Assembly: GCA_964406445.1 (NCBI GenBank) | Contig: CAYORU010000047.1 | Coordinates: forward strand, 1 to 25,227 | DNA from: SG8-30 sp964406445 | GTDB taxonomy: Bacteria > Pseudomonadota > Gammaproteobacteria > Steroidobacterales > Steroidobacteraceae | DNA: 25,227 nt | Direction of reading: 5' to 3' | Part shown: positions 1 through 7,259 of the stretch, piece by piece | Layout of the letters: the number at the start of each line of letters is the position of its first letter | Position numbering within the stretch: the stretch's first letter is position 1 | The notes under the pieces: model-generated | What the model was told of the DNA's origin: nothing | Databases searched by the model: none | Seen by the model: the letters and a program-made list of their open reading frames with translations, nothing else | Made by a program: the position numbers and the translations under genes

Positions 1-151
1 GCCATCCAGCGCGCGGCGCCGTCGCGCCGGACGCCGCGGCGCTCGCGCGGGCGAGCACGTGGCCGAAGGCGGGCGTGCGGAAAGGCTCGGCGGATCGCAG
101 CGCGGCCTGGAGCGCTTCGCGCAGGCGCGCGTCGTCTTCCCGGCCGCTCAT
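1..151 (-). CDS. Probable anti-sigma factor, N-terminal part (cut by left edge)
   Basis: Only the first 50 codons are in the window. The reading frame starts at an ATG (151-149) that overlaps the TGA stop of the sigma-factor gene by 4 bases (ATGA), so translation of the two is probably coupled. The visible protein begins MSGREDDARLREALQAAL and is a charged then alanine-rich stretch with no membrane segment yet. An ECF sigma gene is commonly followed by a membrane-bound anti-sigma factor gene, and the tight overlap fits that. The anti-sigma assignment rests on position alone, since no ZAS or RskA motif is visible in the fragment. Confidence 0.5.
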   Translation of the reverse strand, partial: MSGREDDARLREALQAALRSAEPFRTPAFGHVLARASAAASGATAPRAGW

Positions 152-681
152 CGCGCGAACTCCGCGAGCCGGGCGGCCAGCGCCTGCTTGCCCCGGTGGT
201 AGTGCGTGCGCGCCGAGCCGGCCGAGACACCCATCACGGCGGCGGCCTCCTCCACCGTGAAGTCCCGGTAGAAGACCAGCTCGATCACCTCGCGCTGGCG
301 CGCCGGCAGGCCGTCGAGCGCCGCGAGCACGCGACGCTCACGCTGCCCCGCCATGGCAGCGCCCGCGGGCCCCGGCCGGTCGTCGGGATCGTCAGCGTCG
401 GCGCGCGGCAGGATCCGCGCGAGCCAGCGCCGCGCAGCGCGCCGGCGCTCGCGCGCGACCCTCGCGACCACCCCGAACAGCCAGGTTCGCAGCGTCGACC
501 GCCCCTCGAAGCGGGCCGAGCCGTCGATGATCCGTGCATAGGCCGTCTGCAGCACGTCCTCCGCCTCCGCCGTCCGGCCGCCGCTCTGTCGCAGCGACCA
601 CGAGAAAGCCTCCCGGTGCAGCGCCTCCAGCGCCGCTGGCGTCACCCTGGGGTTGCGCGGCAGGGGCTGCTCCGGGTCCAT
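148..681 (-). CDS. RNA polymerase sigma factor, ECF (sigma-70) family
   Basis: This 177-residue protein has the usual length and layout of an ECF sigma factor. Region 2 lies at about residues 22-85, with the EAEDVLQTAYARI and STLRTWLFGVVARVA segments that bind core polymerase and the -10 element. Region 4 lies at about 116-172, with LPARQREVIELVFYRDF and the helix-turn-helix EEAAAVMGVSAGSARTHYHR that reads the -35 element. The acidic and proline-rich linker (about 93-112) separates them. The ATG at 681-679 is chosen because the open frame upstream runs into the hydrolase coding region in another frame. The hydrolase stop is 17 bases upstream, and the next gene overlaps the sigma stop, so hydrolase, sigma and anti-sigma are probably one transcript. 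Its regulon cannot be read from the window. Confidence 0.9.
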   Translation of the reverse strand: MDPEQPLPRNPRVTPAALEALHREAFSWSLRQSGGRTAEAEDVLQTAYARIIDGSARFEGRSTLRTWLFGVVARVARERRRAARRWLARILPRADADDPDDRPGPAGAAMAGQRERRVLAALDGLPARQREVIELVFYRDFTVEEAAAVMGVSAGSARTHYHRGKQALAARLAEFAR

Positions 682-698
682 TCGGGAACTGAGTGACC

Positions 699-1961
699 TC
701 AGCCGCGATCGCGTATGACAGCGCCCGTGTCTGGCCGGCCCCGCGCCCGCACCGCCTCGAGGAAGCGCGCGACCGCCTGCACGGTGTGACCGCAGCGCGG
801 CGACCAGAACAGGTCGAAGGCGTGCTGCGCCGCGGGCAACTCGGCATAGGCGACCGGCGCGCGGGAGGTCGCGCGCAGCGCCGCGACGAACTCTCGCGCG
901 CCCTCGGGCCAGGCCAGCGAGTCGTGCGCACCGTGGATGACGAAGAACGGTGGCGCGTCGGGCGCGATCCAGCGGATGGGCGAGGCGCGCTCCCATTCGC
1001 CGCGGTTCTCGCGTGGGCTCGACTTCATGACCTGGGTCTCGACGAAACCGCCGCCGCGCGCCTGCGTCACGTCGACGCCGTTGTGGCGCAGGAAGTCGTA
1101 GGCGCCGTACAGCGGCACGCAGGCCGCGACGCGCGTGTCCGCCGCCTCGAAGCCGGGCTGGAAGGACGCTTCGTTCGGCGTCAGCGCCATCAGCGAGGCG
1201 AGGTGACCACCTGCGGAGCCGCCGGTCACCGCGACCCAGCCCGGATCGCCGCCGTAGTCGGCGACGTGCTCGCGGATCCAGGCGAGCGCCCGCTTGCAGT
1301 CCACGAGATGGTCGGGAAAGGTCGCCTGCGGGCTCAGCCGGTAGTTGATCGCCACGCAGACGAAGCCGCGCCTGGCGAGGGCGTTCATGAGCGGCAGGCC
1401 CTGGTGTTCCTTCCGGCCGAACATCCACGCCCCGCCGTGGATCTGCAGCAGGACTGGCGCGCCCTGCGCGCCGCCGCGGGGCCGGTACAGGTCGAGCTGG
1501 TTCCGCACGCCCGCCGGCCCGTAGCTCAGGTCGCGGATCCTCTCCACCGCCTCGCGGTCGTGGACGGCAAACGGCCGGATGCGATGGCGCGGCGGCAGCA
1601 CCCGCTCGGAAGCGCGATCGCCGACGCCGCCGGCGCTGCCGGGAATGGCCGCCTCCAGCGCCGCGCGCAGCGTGACCTGCGATCGCCGGCCCTGCCGGTC
1701 GAGACGCAGCAGCAGCGGCCAGCTGGCGAGGACGAGGCCGGCGCCGGCGAGCCCCTGCCAGGAAGCGAGCGCGCCCGCGGCGGCGGCGAGCATCGTCGCC
1801 GCCAGCGAGGCCGCGAGGTGCTGCAGCGGCAGCTCGGCGACCGGCCAGGCGAGCAGCCAGTAGAGCGCGCCCAACCGGGGCGGGCGCCGGCCGGGAACCG
1901 AGGCGATCCACGTGCTCGCCGCGCCCCAGGCCGCGACCAGGAAAAAGAGGGTGCCGGCCAC
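699..1961 (-). CDS. Membrane-anchored alpha/beta hydrolase, HSL/esterase-lipase type
   Basis: The 420-residue protein has two parts. Residues 1-90 are hydrophobic with two to three predicted membrane segments. Residues about 150-410 form an alpha/beta hydrolase of the hormone-sensitive-lipase class. The oxyanion motif HGGAW is at 175-179, the nucleophile elbow GGSAGG at 247-252 (Ser249), the acid is Asp347 in HGAHDSLAW, and the base is His380 in AAQHAF. The full triad is therefore present and the enzyme should be active on an ester. The start is a GTG (1961-1959) with a GGAG about 7-8 bases upstream, and no in-frame ATG starts the membrane region. It lies 17 bases before the sigma-factor gene on the same strand. 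The substrate is unknown. The membrane anchor suggests action near lipids or at the periplasmic face. Confidence 0.88.
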   Translation of the reverse strand: MAGTLFFLVAAWGAASTWIASVPGRRPPRLGALYWLLAWPVAELPLQHLAASLAATMLAAAAGALASWQGLAGAGLVLASWPLLLRLDRQGRRSQVTLRAALEAAIPGSAGGVGDRASERVLPPRHRIRPFAVHDREAVERIRDLSYGPAGVRNQLDLYRPRGGAQGAPVLLQIHGGAWMFGRKEHQGLPLMNALARRGFVCVAINYRLSPQATFPDHLVDCKRALAWIREHVADYGGDPGWVAVTGGSAGGHLASLMALTPNEASFQPGFEAADTRVAACVPLYGAYDFLRHNGVDVTQARGGGFVETQVMKSSPRENRGEWERASPIRWIAPDAPPFFVIHGAHDSLAWPEGAREFVAALRATSRAPVAYAELPAAQHAFDLFWSPRCGHTVQAVARFLEAVRARGRPDTGAVIRDRG

Positions 1962-2038
1962 TCGCGGCTCCGTGAAGTGCTGGGGCTAGCCTGAGCGAGC
2001 CTGGGCCGGGCACGCAAGGCGGACTGCCGCAACCGGGC

Positions 2039-2068
2039 TTGCGATCGTCACGAAACAGTCCGTAGCAT
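2039..2068 (+). promoter_or_regulatory. Candidate sigma-70 promoter for the DUF457-iorAB operon
   Basis: TTGCGA (2039-2044) and TAGCAT (2063-2068) are separated by 18 bases and lie in the 134-base gap between divergent genes. Each hexamer matches 4 of 6 consensus bases. This is a by-eye call in GC-rich DNA. Confidence 0.35.
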
Positions 2069-2095
2069 CCCGCTTCCCCCGCGACCCGGACCGCC

Positions 2096-3253
2096 ATGGA
2101 CTCATTGACGCAGCTGGCCCTCGGCGCGGCAGTCGGCACTGCCGTCATGGGCCGTCGCGCGGGCGCCCGCGCGGCGCTGTGGGGCGCGGTGTGCGGCACG
2201 CTGCCGGACCTCGACACGCTGATCGCCTACGGCGACCCGGTGCGCGACTTCACCTTCCACCGCGCCGAGAGCCACGCGCTGTTCTGGCTGACGCTCGCCG
2301 CCCTGCCGCTCGCGGCGCTCGCGCACCGGCTGAACGGCGCCGTGGCGGGGCACTTCCGCGGCTGGCTGCTCGCCACCTGGCTCGCGCTCCTCACCCATCC
2401 GCTGCTCGACGCCTTCACCGTCTACGGCACGCAGCTGCTGCTGCCGTTCTCCGACATGCCGGTGGGCCTCGGCAGCGTCTTCATCATCGACCCGCTATAT
2501 ACGCTGCCGCTCGTCGCCGGCGTGGTCACGGCGCTGGCCGCGGCGCGATGGCGACCCGCGCTCGCGCTCGGCGCGAACGCGGCCGGACTCGCGGCAAGCA
2601 CGCTGTACCTGGCCTGGTCGGTGACGGCGCAGGCCCACGTCACCGGCGTCGTGCATCGCAGCCTCGCCGCCACGCCGCTCTCGCCGGGCAAGGTGCTCGT
2701 CACGCCCACGCCCTTCAACACCCTCCTGTGGCGGGTCGTGGTGATGGACGACGGCGGCTACCACGAGGGCTTCTACTCGCTGCTCGACGGCGGCCGCAAG
2801 CTGGACTTCACCGCCCACCCGAGCCAGCCGTCGCTGCTCGAACCGATGCAGCAGGACTGGACGGTGCGTCGGCTCGCGTGGTTCTCCAAGGGCTTCTACG
2901 CAGTGGGCACCGCCCCGGCCGAAGTCGCGGCCGCCACCGAGCCGATGAGCACCGTCCGCCAGCTGCTCGGCCAGGTGCAGACCGCCGCCGCCGCGGGCGA
3001 TGCCGGCGACGACCGGCCGCGGATCGTCATGTCCGACCTGCGCATGGGGCAGACGCCCTGGTTCGTCTTCAGCTTCGTGGTGGGCGCGAGCGAAGGCGCG
3101 GGCGCCGTCCCCGTGCCGCCGCTGCAGCTGCCTGCCGCTCGTCCGCCGCTCGCCGAGGCGCTCGGCTGGGTGTTTCAGCGTATCCTTGACCCCGAGGCCG
3201 GCCCGCCGCCCGGCCTGTCCCCACCCGCCACTCCAGGGAGGAATGCCGAATGA
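2096..3253 (+). CDS. Membrane protein of the DUF457/YdjM metal-dependent hydrolase family
   Basis: This 385-residue protein begins MDSLTQLALGAAVG, the typical opening of the DUF457 family (E. coli YdjM and relatives), which are described as membrane-bound metal-dependent hydrolases. The polar residues expected in the family are visible: TLPDLDTL (Asp38, Asp40), FHRAESHALFW (His55, His60) and THPLLDAFTVYGT. About four membrane segments fill residues 1-190. The remaining half (about 190-360) looks soluble, ending in a low-complexity Pro/Ala tail. Its stop codon overlaps the start of the iron-sulfur subunit gene by 4 bases (ATGA), so it is the first gene of a translationally coupled operon with the molybdenum hydroxylase. 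Biochemical function in this family is poorly established, and the link to the hydroxylase is inferred from overlap only. Confidence 0.8.
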   Translation: MDSLTQLALGAAVGTAVMGRRAGARAALWGAVCGTLPDLDTLIAYGDPVRDFTFHRAESHALFWLTLAALPLAALAHRLNGAVAGHFRGWLLATWLALLTHPLLDAFTVYGTQLLLPFSDMPVGLGSVFIIDPLYTLPLVAGVVTALAAARWRPALALGANAAGLAASTLYLAWSVTAQAHVTGVVHRSLAATPLSPGKVLVTPTPFNTLLWRVVVMDDGGYHEGFYSLLDGGRKLDFTAHPSQPSLLEPMQQDWTVRRLAWFSKGFYAVGTAPAEVAAATEPMSTVRQLLGQVQTAAAAGDAGDDRPRIVMSDLRMGQTPWFVFSFVVGASEGAGAVPVPPLQLPAARPPLAEALGWVFQRILDPEAGPPPGLSPPATPGRNAE

Positions 3254-3711
3254 TCTCCTTCACCGTCAACGGCCGCGCGACCGAGGTGGACGCCCCCGCA
3301 GACACGCCGCTGCTCTGGGTCCTGCGCGACACCCTCGGTCTCACCGGCACGAAGTACGGCTGCGGCATCGCGCAATGCGGCGCCTGCACCGTGCACCTCG
3401 ACGGTCGGGCGGTGCGCGCCTGCATCACGCCGCTGCGCCGCGCCGCGGGACGCAAGGTGACGACAGTCGAGGCGGTCGCGGAGGACCGTGTCGGCAAGGC
3501 CGTGCAGCAGGCCTGGCTCAAGGTGGACGTGCCGCAGTGCGGCTACTGCCAGAGCGGGCAGATCATGAGCGCCGCCGCGCTGCTCGCCCGCAACCCCGCG
3601 CCGAGCGACGCGGACATCAACGCGGCGATGGACGGCAACATCTGCCGCTGCGGCACCTATAACCAGATCCGCGACGCGATCCACGACGCGGCCGCGTCGC
3701 TGAAGGGCTGA
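3250..3711 (+). CDS. iorA: Isoquinoline 1-oxidoreductase-type alpha subunit, [2Fe-2S] protein
   Basis: The 153-residue protein has the standard size of the small iron-sulfur subunit of xanthine-dehydrogenase-family enzymes. The N-terminal plant-type ferredoxin fold carries Cys38, Cys43, Cys46 and Cys58 (CGIAQCGAC spacing). The C-terminal helical domain carries Cys97, Cys100, Cys132 and Cys134 (CGYCQSG and CRCG). All eight ligands for two [2Fe-2S] clusters are present. It passes electrons from the molybdenum site in the large subunit to an outside acceptor. The ATG at 3250 has the strong ribosome site AGGGAGG 8 bases upstream and overlaps the previous stop. There is no FAD subunit gene nearby, which fits the IorAB two-subunit type that donates to cytochromes rather than NAD. 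The substrate cannot be told from the sequence. Confidence 0.9.
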   Translation: MISFTVNGRATEVDAPADTPLLWVLRDTLGLTGTKYGCGIAQCGACTVHLDGRAVRACITPLRRAAGRKVTTVEAVAEDRVGKAVQQAWLKVDVPQCGYCQSGQIMSAAALLARNPAPSDADINAAMDGNICRCGTYNQIRDAIHDAAASLKG

Positions 3712-3721
3712 GGAGATCGCC

Positions 3722-5857
3722 ATGAGTGCCGTCATCAATGTGTCGCGCCGCGACTTCCTCAAGGCCTCCGCGCTCGCCGGCGGCGGGCTCGTCATCGGCT
3801 TCGCGCTGCCCGCCGGCGGCCGCTTCGCGCGCGCCGCCGGCGACTTCGCGCCGGGCGCCTTCCTCAGGATCGCCGCCGACGGCAGCGTCACCGTGGTCTG
3901 CGGCCAGTCGGAGATGGGCCAGGGCGTGCTGACCGCGCTGCCGATGCTGGTCGCGGAGGAGCTGGACGCCGACTGGACGCGCGTTCGCGTCGAGCAGGCG
4001 CCGGTGGACCCCGCCTTCGCCAACCCGGTCTTCGGCTTCCAGGGCACGGGCGGCTCGACCTCCGTGCGCGGCTTCTGGTCGCCGCTGCGCAAGGCCGGCG
4101 CCGCCGCCCGCGAGATGCTGGTCGCAGCCGCCGCCGCCGAGTGGGGCGTGGCGGCGTCGGAGTGCCGGACGGAGAACGGCCGCGTGCTCGGCCCCGGCGA
4201 TCGCGCCGCCGGTTACGGCGAGCTCGTGGAGCGCGCCGCGTCGCTGCCGGTGCCCGCCGAGCCGAAGCTCAAGGATCCCAAGGACTTCCGCATCCTCGGC
4301 CGGCCGCTCGCCCGCCTCGACTCCCCGCCGAAGGTGGACGGCAGCGGCGTCTTCGGACTCGACGTCAAGCTGCCCGGCCTGCTCACCGCGGTCGTGGCCC
4401 GGCCACCGGTGCCTGGCGCGAAGCTCGTCAAGGTGGACGACGCGGCGGCGCGCGCAGTGCCTGGCGTGCACTCGGTCGTGCAGATCCCGCAGGGCGTCGC
4501 GGTCCTGGCGGACGGGTTCTACGCGGCGGAGAGCGGGCGCGACGCGCTCGGGATCGAGTGGGACCGTGGCGCATTCGGCGATGTCAGCAGCGCGGCGATC
4601 TCGGAGCAGCTGCACGCCGCGCTCGATCGCGAAGGCGCCATCGCACGCGCCGAGGGCGACCCCGGCGCGAAGGCCGCGCGGGTGATCGAGGCGACCTACG
4701 AGGTGCCCTACCTCGCCCACGCCTGCATGGAGCCGATGAACGGCACGGCCTGGTTCCGCGACGGCGGCGTCGAGATCTGGGCAGGCACCCAGGGCCAGGG
4801 CCCGCACGCCGGGCTGCTCGCCGCGACGCTCGGCATCCCGGCCGGGAAGGTGAGGATCAACACCACTTACCTCGGCGGCGGCTTCGGGCGGCGTTTCGCC
4901 GGCGACTACATGGTCGAGGCCGCGCTGCTCTCGAAGGCCTCCGGCAAGCCGGTGAAGGTCGTGTTCACGCGCGAGGACGACACGCGGGCGATGTTCTGGC
5001 GTCCGGTGTCGGTGACGAAGTTCACCGCGGGACTCGACGCATCCGGCAAGCCCGTGTCCTTCCACGCGAAGATCGCCTCGCCGTCGGTGTTTCTCGGCTC
5101 CGGCTTCGTGAAGGAGCTCGAGAAGGGCATCGATCCGCCGGCCGTCGAGGGCGTGGCGGACATGCTCTACGGCATTCCGAACATCAAGGTCGAGTACCTG
5201 CGCGAGGAGCCGGGATACCAGGCCTGGTTCTGGCGGTCGGTCGGCTACTCGCAGAACTGCTTCTTCCTCGAGAGCTTCGTGGACGAACTGGCCGCCGCGG
5301 CCGGCCAGGATCCGTTCGAGTTCCGTCGCGGCCTGCTCTCCGCGGCGCCGCGCGCGCGAGGGGTCCTCGAGCTCGCGGCCGACAAGGCCGGCTGGGGCAA
5401 GCCGCTGCCGGACGGCGTCCACCGCGGCATCGCGATGACCAACTCCTTCGGCAGCTACGTCGCCGAGGTGGCCGAGGTGTCGGTCGCCGATGACGGCGCG
5501 GTGAAGGTCCACCGCGTCGTCGCGGCCGTCGACTGCGGCATGATCGTCAACCCGCAGATCATCGCGAGGCAGATCGAAGGCTCGATGGCCTTCGGGCTGT
5601 CGGCGGCGCTCGCCGGAAGGATCACGCTCGAGAAGGGCGAGCCGCAGGAGCTCAACTTCGACGCCTACCCGGTCCTGCGGATGTCGCAGATGCCCAGGGT
5701 GGAAGTGCACATCGTGCCGAGCACCGAGGCGAGCGGCGGCATCGGCGAGCCGGGGCTGCCGGCGCTCACGCCGGCGGTCACCAACGCGATCTTCGCCGCG
5801 ACCGGCAAGCGCGTCCGCAGCCTGCCCATCGACGGGGCGCAGCTTCGCAAGGCCTGA
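3722..5857 (+). CDS. iorB: Isoquinoline 1-oxidoreductase-type beta subunit, molybdopterin-binding, Tat-exported
   Basis: This 711-residue protein is the large catalytic subunit of a xanthine-dehydrogenase-family hydroxylase. It starts with a twin-arginine signal (SRRDFLK at residues 8-14, then a hydrophobic stretch and an alanine-rich cleavage region near residue 39). Molybdopterin-binding stretches are visible: QGTGGSTSVRGFW (107-119), EPMNG (337-341), GGGFGRR (385-391) and, near the end, GEPG with the family's catalytic glutamate at about Glu676. AGGAG lies 6 bases before the ATG and 11 bases separate it from the iron-sulfur subunit stop. The complex should fold with its cofactor in the cytoplasm and be exported to the periplasm with IorA as a hitchhiker. 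Members of this family oxidise N-heterocycles or aldehydes. Which one applies here is unknown. No chaperone (XdhC-like) or cytochrome gene is in the window. Confidence 0.9.
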   Translation: MSAVINVSRRDFLKASALAGGGLVIGFALPAGGRFARAAGDFAPGAFLRIAADGSVTVVCGQSEMGQGVLTALPMLVAEELDADWTRVRVEQAPVDPAFANPVFGFQGTGGSTSVRGFWSPLRKAGAAAREMLVAAAAAEWGVAASECRTENGRVLGPGDRAAGYGELVERAASLPVPAEPKLKDPKDFRILGRPLARLDSPPKVDGSGVFGLDVKLPGLLTAVVARPPVPGAKLVKVDDAAARAVPGVHSVVQIPQGVAVLADGFYAAESGRDALGIEWDRGAFGDVSSAAISEQLHAALDREGAIARAEGDPGAKAARVIEATYEVPYLAHACMEPMNGTAWFRDGGVEIWAGTQGQGPHAGLLAATLGIPAGKVRINTTYLGGGFGRRFAGDYMVEAALLSKASGKPVKVVFTREDDTRAMFWRPVSVTKFTAGLDASGKPVSFHAKIASPSVFLGSGFVKELEKGIDPPAVEGVADMLYGIPNIKVEYLREEPGYQAWFWRSVGYSQNCFFLESFVDELAAAAGQDPFEFRRGLLSAAPRARGVLELAADKAGWGKPLPDGVHRGIAMTNSFGSYVAEVAEVSVADDGAVKVHRVVAAVDCGMIVNPQIIARQIEGSMAFGLSAALAGRITLEKGEPQELNFDAYPVLRMSQMPRVEVHIVPSTEASGGIGEPGLPALTPAVTNAIFAATGKRVRSLPIDGAQLRKA

Positions 5858-5861
5858 GAGA

Positions 5862-5899
5862 GCGCGCTGCTGCTCAGGTGATCCAGAGCAGCAGCGCGC
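5862..5899. terminator. Strong inverted repeat between convergent genes, probable bidirectional terminator
   Basis: A perfect 14-base repeat (5862-5875 with 5886-5899, GCGCGCTGCTGCTC and its complement) flanks a 10-base middle. After an A/A mismatch the middle can add two more G-C pairs around a TGAT loop. It begins 4 bases after the molybdenum-subunit stop, and the right arm encodes the last residues of the MgtC-like protein. No T tract follows on either strand, so it is not a classical intrinsic terminator. It may stop transcription with Rho or protect 3' ends. Confidence 0.6.
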
Positions 5900-7130
5900 C
5901 GGCCGCGACCAGCACGAGCGCGGCGGCGCCGACCAGGCGCCTGAGCGGCGGCGCGCCGAGGAAGACCGCCATGCCGGTCTTCACCAGGGTGTTCGAGCCG
6001 ACCGCGATGACGACGGTGGTCGCCGCGATCGCCGTACGGTCGCCGTCGGCCACGACGAGGTTCGCCATGGACAGCGTGATCGCGTCCACGTCGGTCAGCC
6101 CCGCGACCGCGCCCGCCAGATACAGCCCGGCGCTGCCGAAGTAGAGTTCCGCCGCGCGCGCCGCGACGATCACCACTGCGAAGGCGAGGCCGAAGCGCAG
6201 GGCCTGCCCGAGCTCGAACGGGTTCTCTCCCGCGGCGACGTTGGCCTCGCCGCCGCCGGTGTCGCGCCTTCGCCATAGCCAGGCGCAGAGCGCCATGCTC
6301 ACCGCGACCAAACCGCCCATCACCGGCAGCAGCTCGAGCGCCAGCGCCGCGTTCACCACGGCGACGATCGCGACCACCCTGACGAACATGACGGTCCATG
6401 CGAGCAGCATGCCGAGCGCGAGCGAAGACGCGCGCTCGGGCTGCTGGCGGCTGCGCTGCGCGAAGCCGAGGCTCACCGCCGTGCTCGACACGAGGCCCCC
6501 GAGCAGCCCGGTCAGGCCGATGCCGTGCTTCGGACCGACCACCTTGACCAGGATGTAGCTGAGGAAGTTGACCCCCGAGATCAGCACCACCATCAGCCAG
6601 ACCTTGTAGGGATTCAGGACGTCGATCGGCGGCGGGCCGAAGGTCTCGTTCGGCACGAGCGGCAGGATGACGAGGGTCAGGATCGCGAACTTGAGGGTCG
6701 CCTCGACGTCGGCCGGCTCGATCCGCCCGGCGAGGCGGTGCAGCCATTCCTTCAGGGCCAGCACCAGCGCGCTCGCGACGGCGAGGCCGGCCGCGAGACC
6801 GATCTGGTCGCGCATGCACAGCCAGCCGAGCATGAACGCCACCAGGGCCGTGACCTCGGTCGTGATGCCGAGGTTGCCGCGCAGCGCCGTCACCCCGTAG
6901 GACACGACCACCAGCAGCGCCACCGAAGCGAAGGCGAGCAGCGCGAGCCACGGCAGCCCGAGGGTCGCGTCGAAGTAGGCCGCGAGCGCGCCGGCGAGCG
7001 CGATCAGGCTGATGGTGCGCACGCCGGCGAAGCTCTGCTCCCTCAGCTTCGAGCGCTCCCGCTCGAGCCCGAGCAGCACACCGAGCGCGAGCGCCGAGCC
7101 GAAGCGCAGGGCGAGGTCGAGCGGATCCAT
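5874..7130 (-). CDS. MgtC/SapB family integral membrane protein with DUF4010 domain
   Basis: The start at the ATG 7130-7128 gives a 418-residue protein, MDPLDLALRFGSALALG. Residues about 1-140 match the MgtC/SapB membrane domain, with the conserved GLERERS (21-27) and GVRTISLIALAGALAA segments. Residues about 180-415 form a DUF4010-type second membrane block with NPYKVWLMVVLISGVNF, GLLGGLVSSTAVSLGFA and GLTDVDAITLSMA. Around ten to twelve membrane spans are predicted. A longer open frame reaches beyond 7130 but carries only GC-rich noise. The two-domain arrangement is common in proteobacteria. MgtC itself is tied to low-magnesium survival through effects on ATP synthase, but the role of the DUF4010 form is not established. 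Its 3' end shares the hairpin with the upstream convergent operon. Confidence 0.87.
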   Translation of the reverse strand: MDPLDLALRFGSALALGVLLGLERERSKLREQSFAGVRTISLIALAGALAAYFDATLGLPWLALLAFASVALLVVVSYGVTALRGNLGITTEVTALVAFMLGWLCMRDQIGLAAGLAVASALVLALKEWLHRLAGRIEPADVEATLKFAILTLVILPLVPNETFGPPPIDVLNPYKVWLMVVLISGVNFLSYILVKVVGPKHGIGLTGLLGGLVSSTAVSLGFAQRSRQQPERASSLALGMLLAWTVMFVRVVAIVAVVNAALALELLPVMGGLVAVSMALCAWLWRRRDTGGGEANVAAGENPFELGQALRFGLAFAVVIVAARAAELYFGSAGLYLAGAVAGLTDVDAITLSMANLVVADGDRTAIAATTVVIAVGSNTLVKTGMAVFLGAPPLRRLVGAAALVLVAAGALLLWIT

Positions 7131-7213
7131 GGCCCATTCTAGACCCGACCGGCCGCTCAGGGCCCCGGGCCCGGGCGCGCGGAGCGGGACGGCCGGCAGT
7201 CGGATTTCCACGC

Positions 7214-7241
7214 TTGCGCGGCGCCGCGGCCGGCCTAGGCT
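7214..7241 (+). promoter_or_regulatory. Weak candidate promoter for the alpha/beta hydrolase gene
   Basis: TTGCGC (7214-7219) and TAGGCT (7236-7241) are 16 bases apart, 19 bases before the ATG at 7260. A GGAGACCGGAGG ribosome site lies between. Hexamer matches are poor (3 of 6 each). It is listed because the TAGGCT hexamer recurs upstream of the cardiolipin synthase gene. Confidence 0.25.
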
Positions 7242-7259
7242 CGGGAGACCGGAGGCCCC

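Noticed and set aside
693..1994. 433-codon open frame on the plus strand, antisense to the hydrolase gene
   Set aside because: It is composed of Arg/Ala/Gly-rich low-complexity sequence with no motif and lies wholly over a gene with a full catalytic triad. Such shadows are expected in 70% GC DNA.
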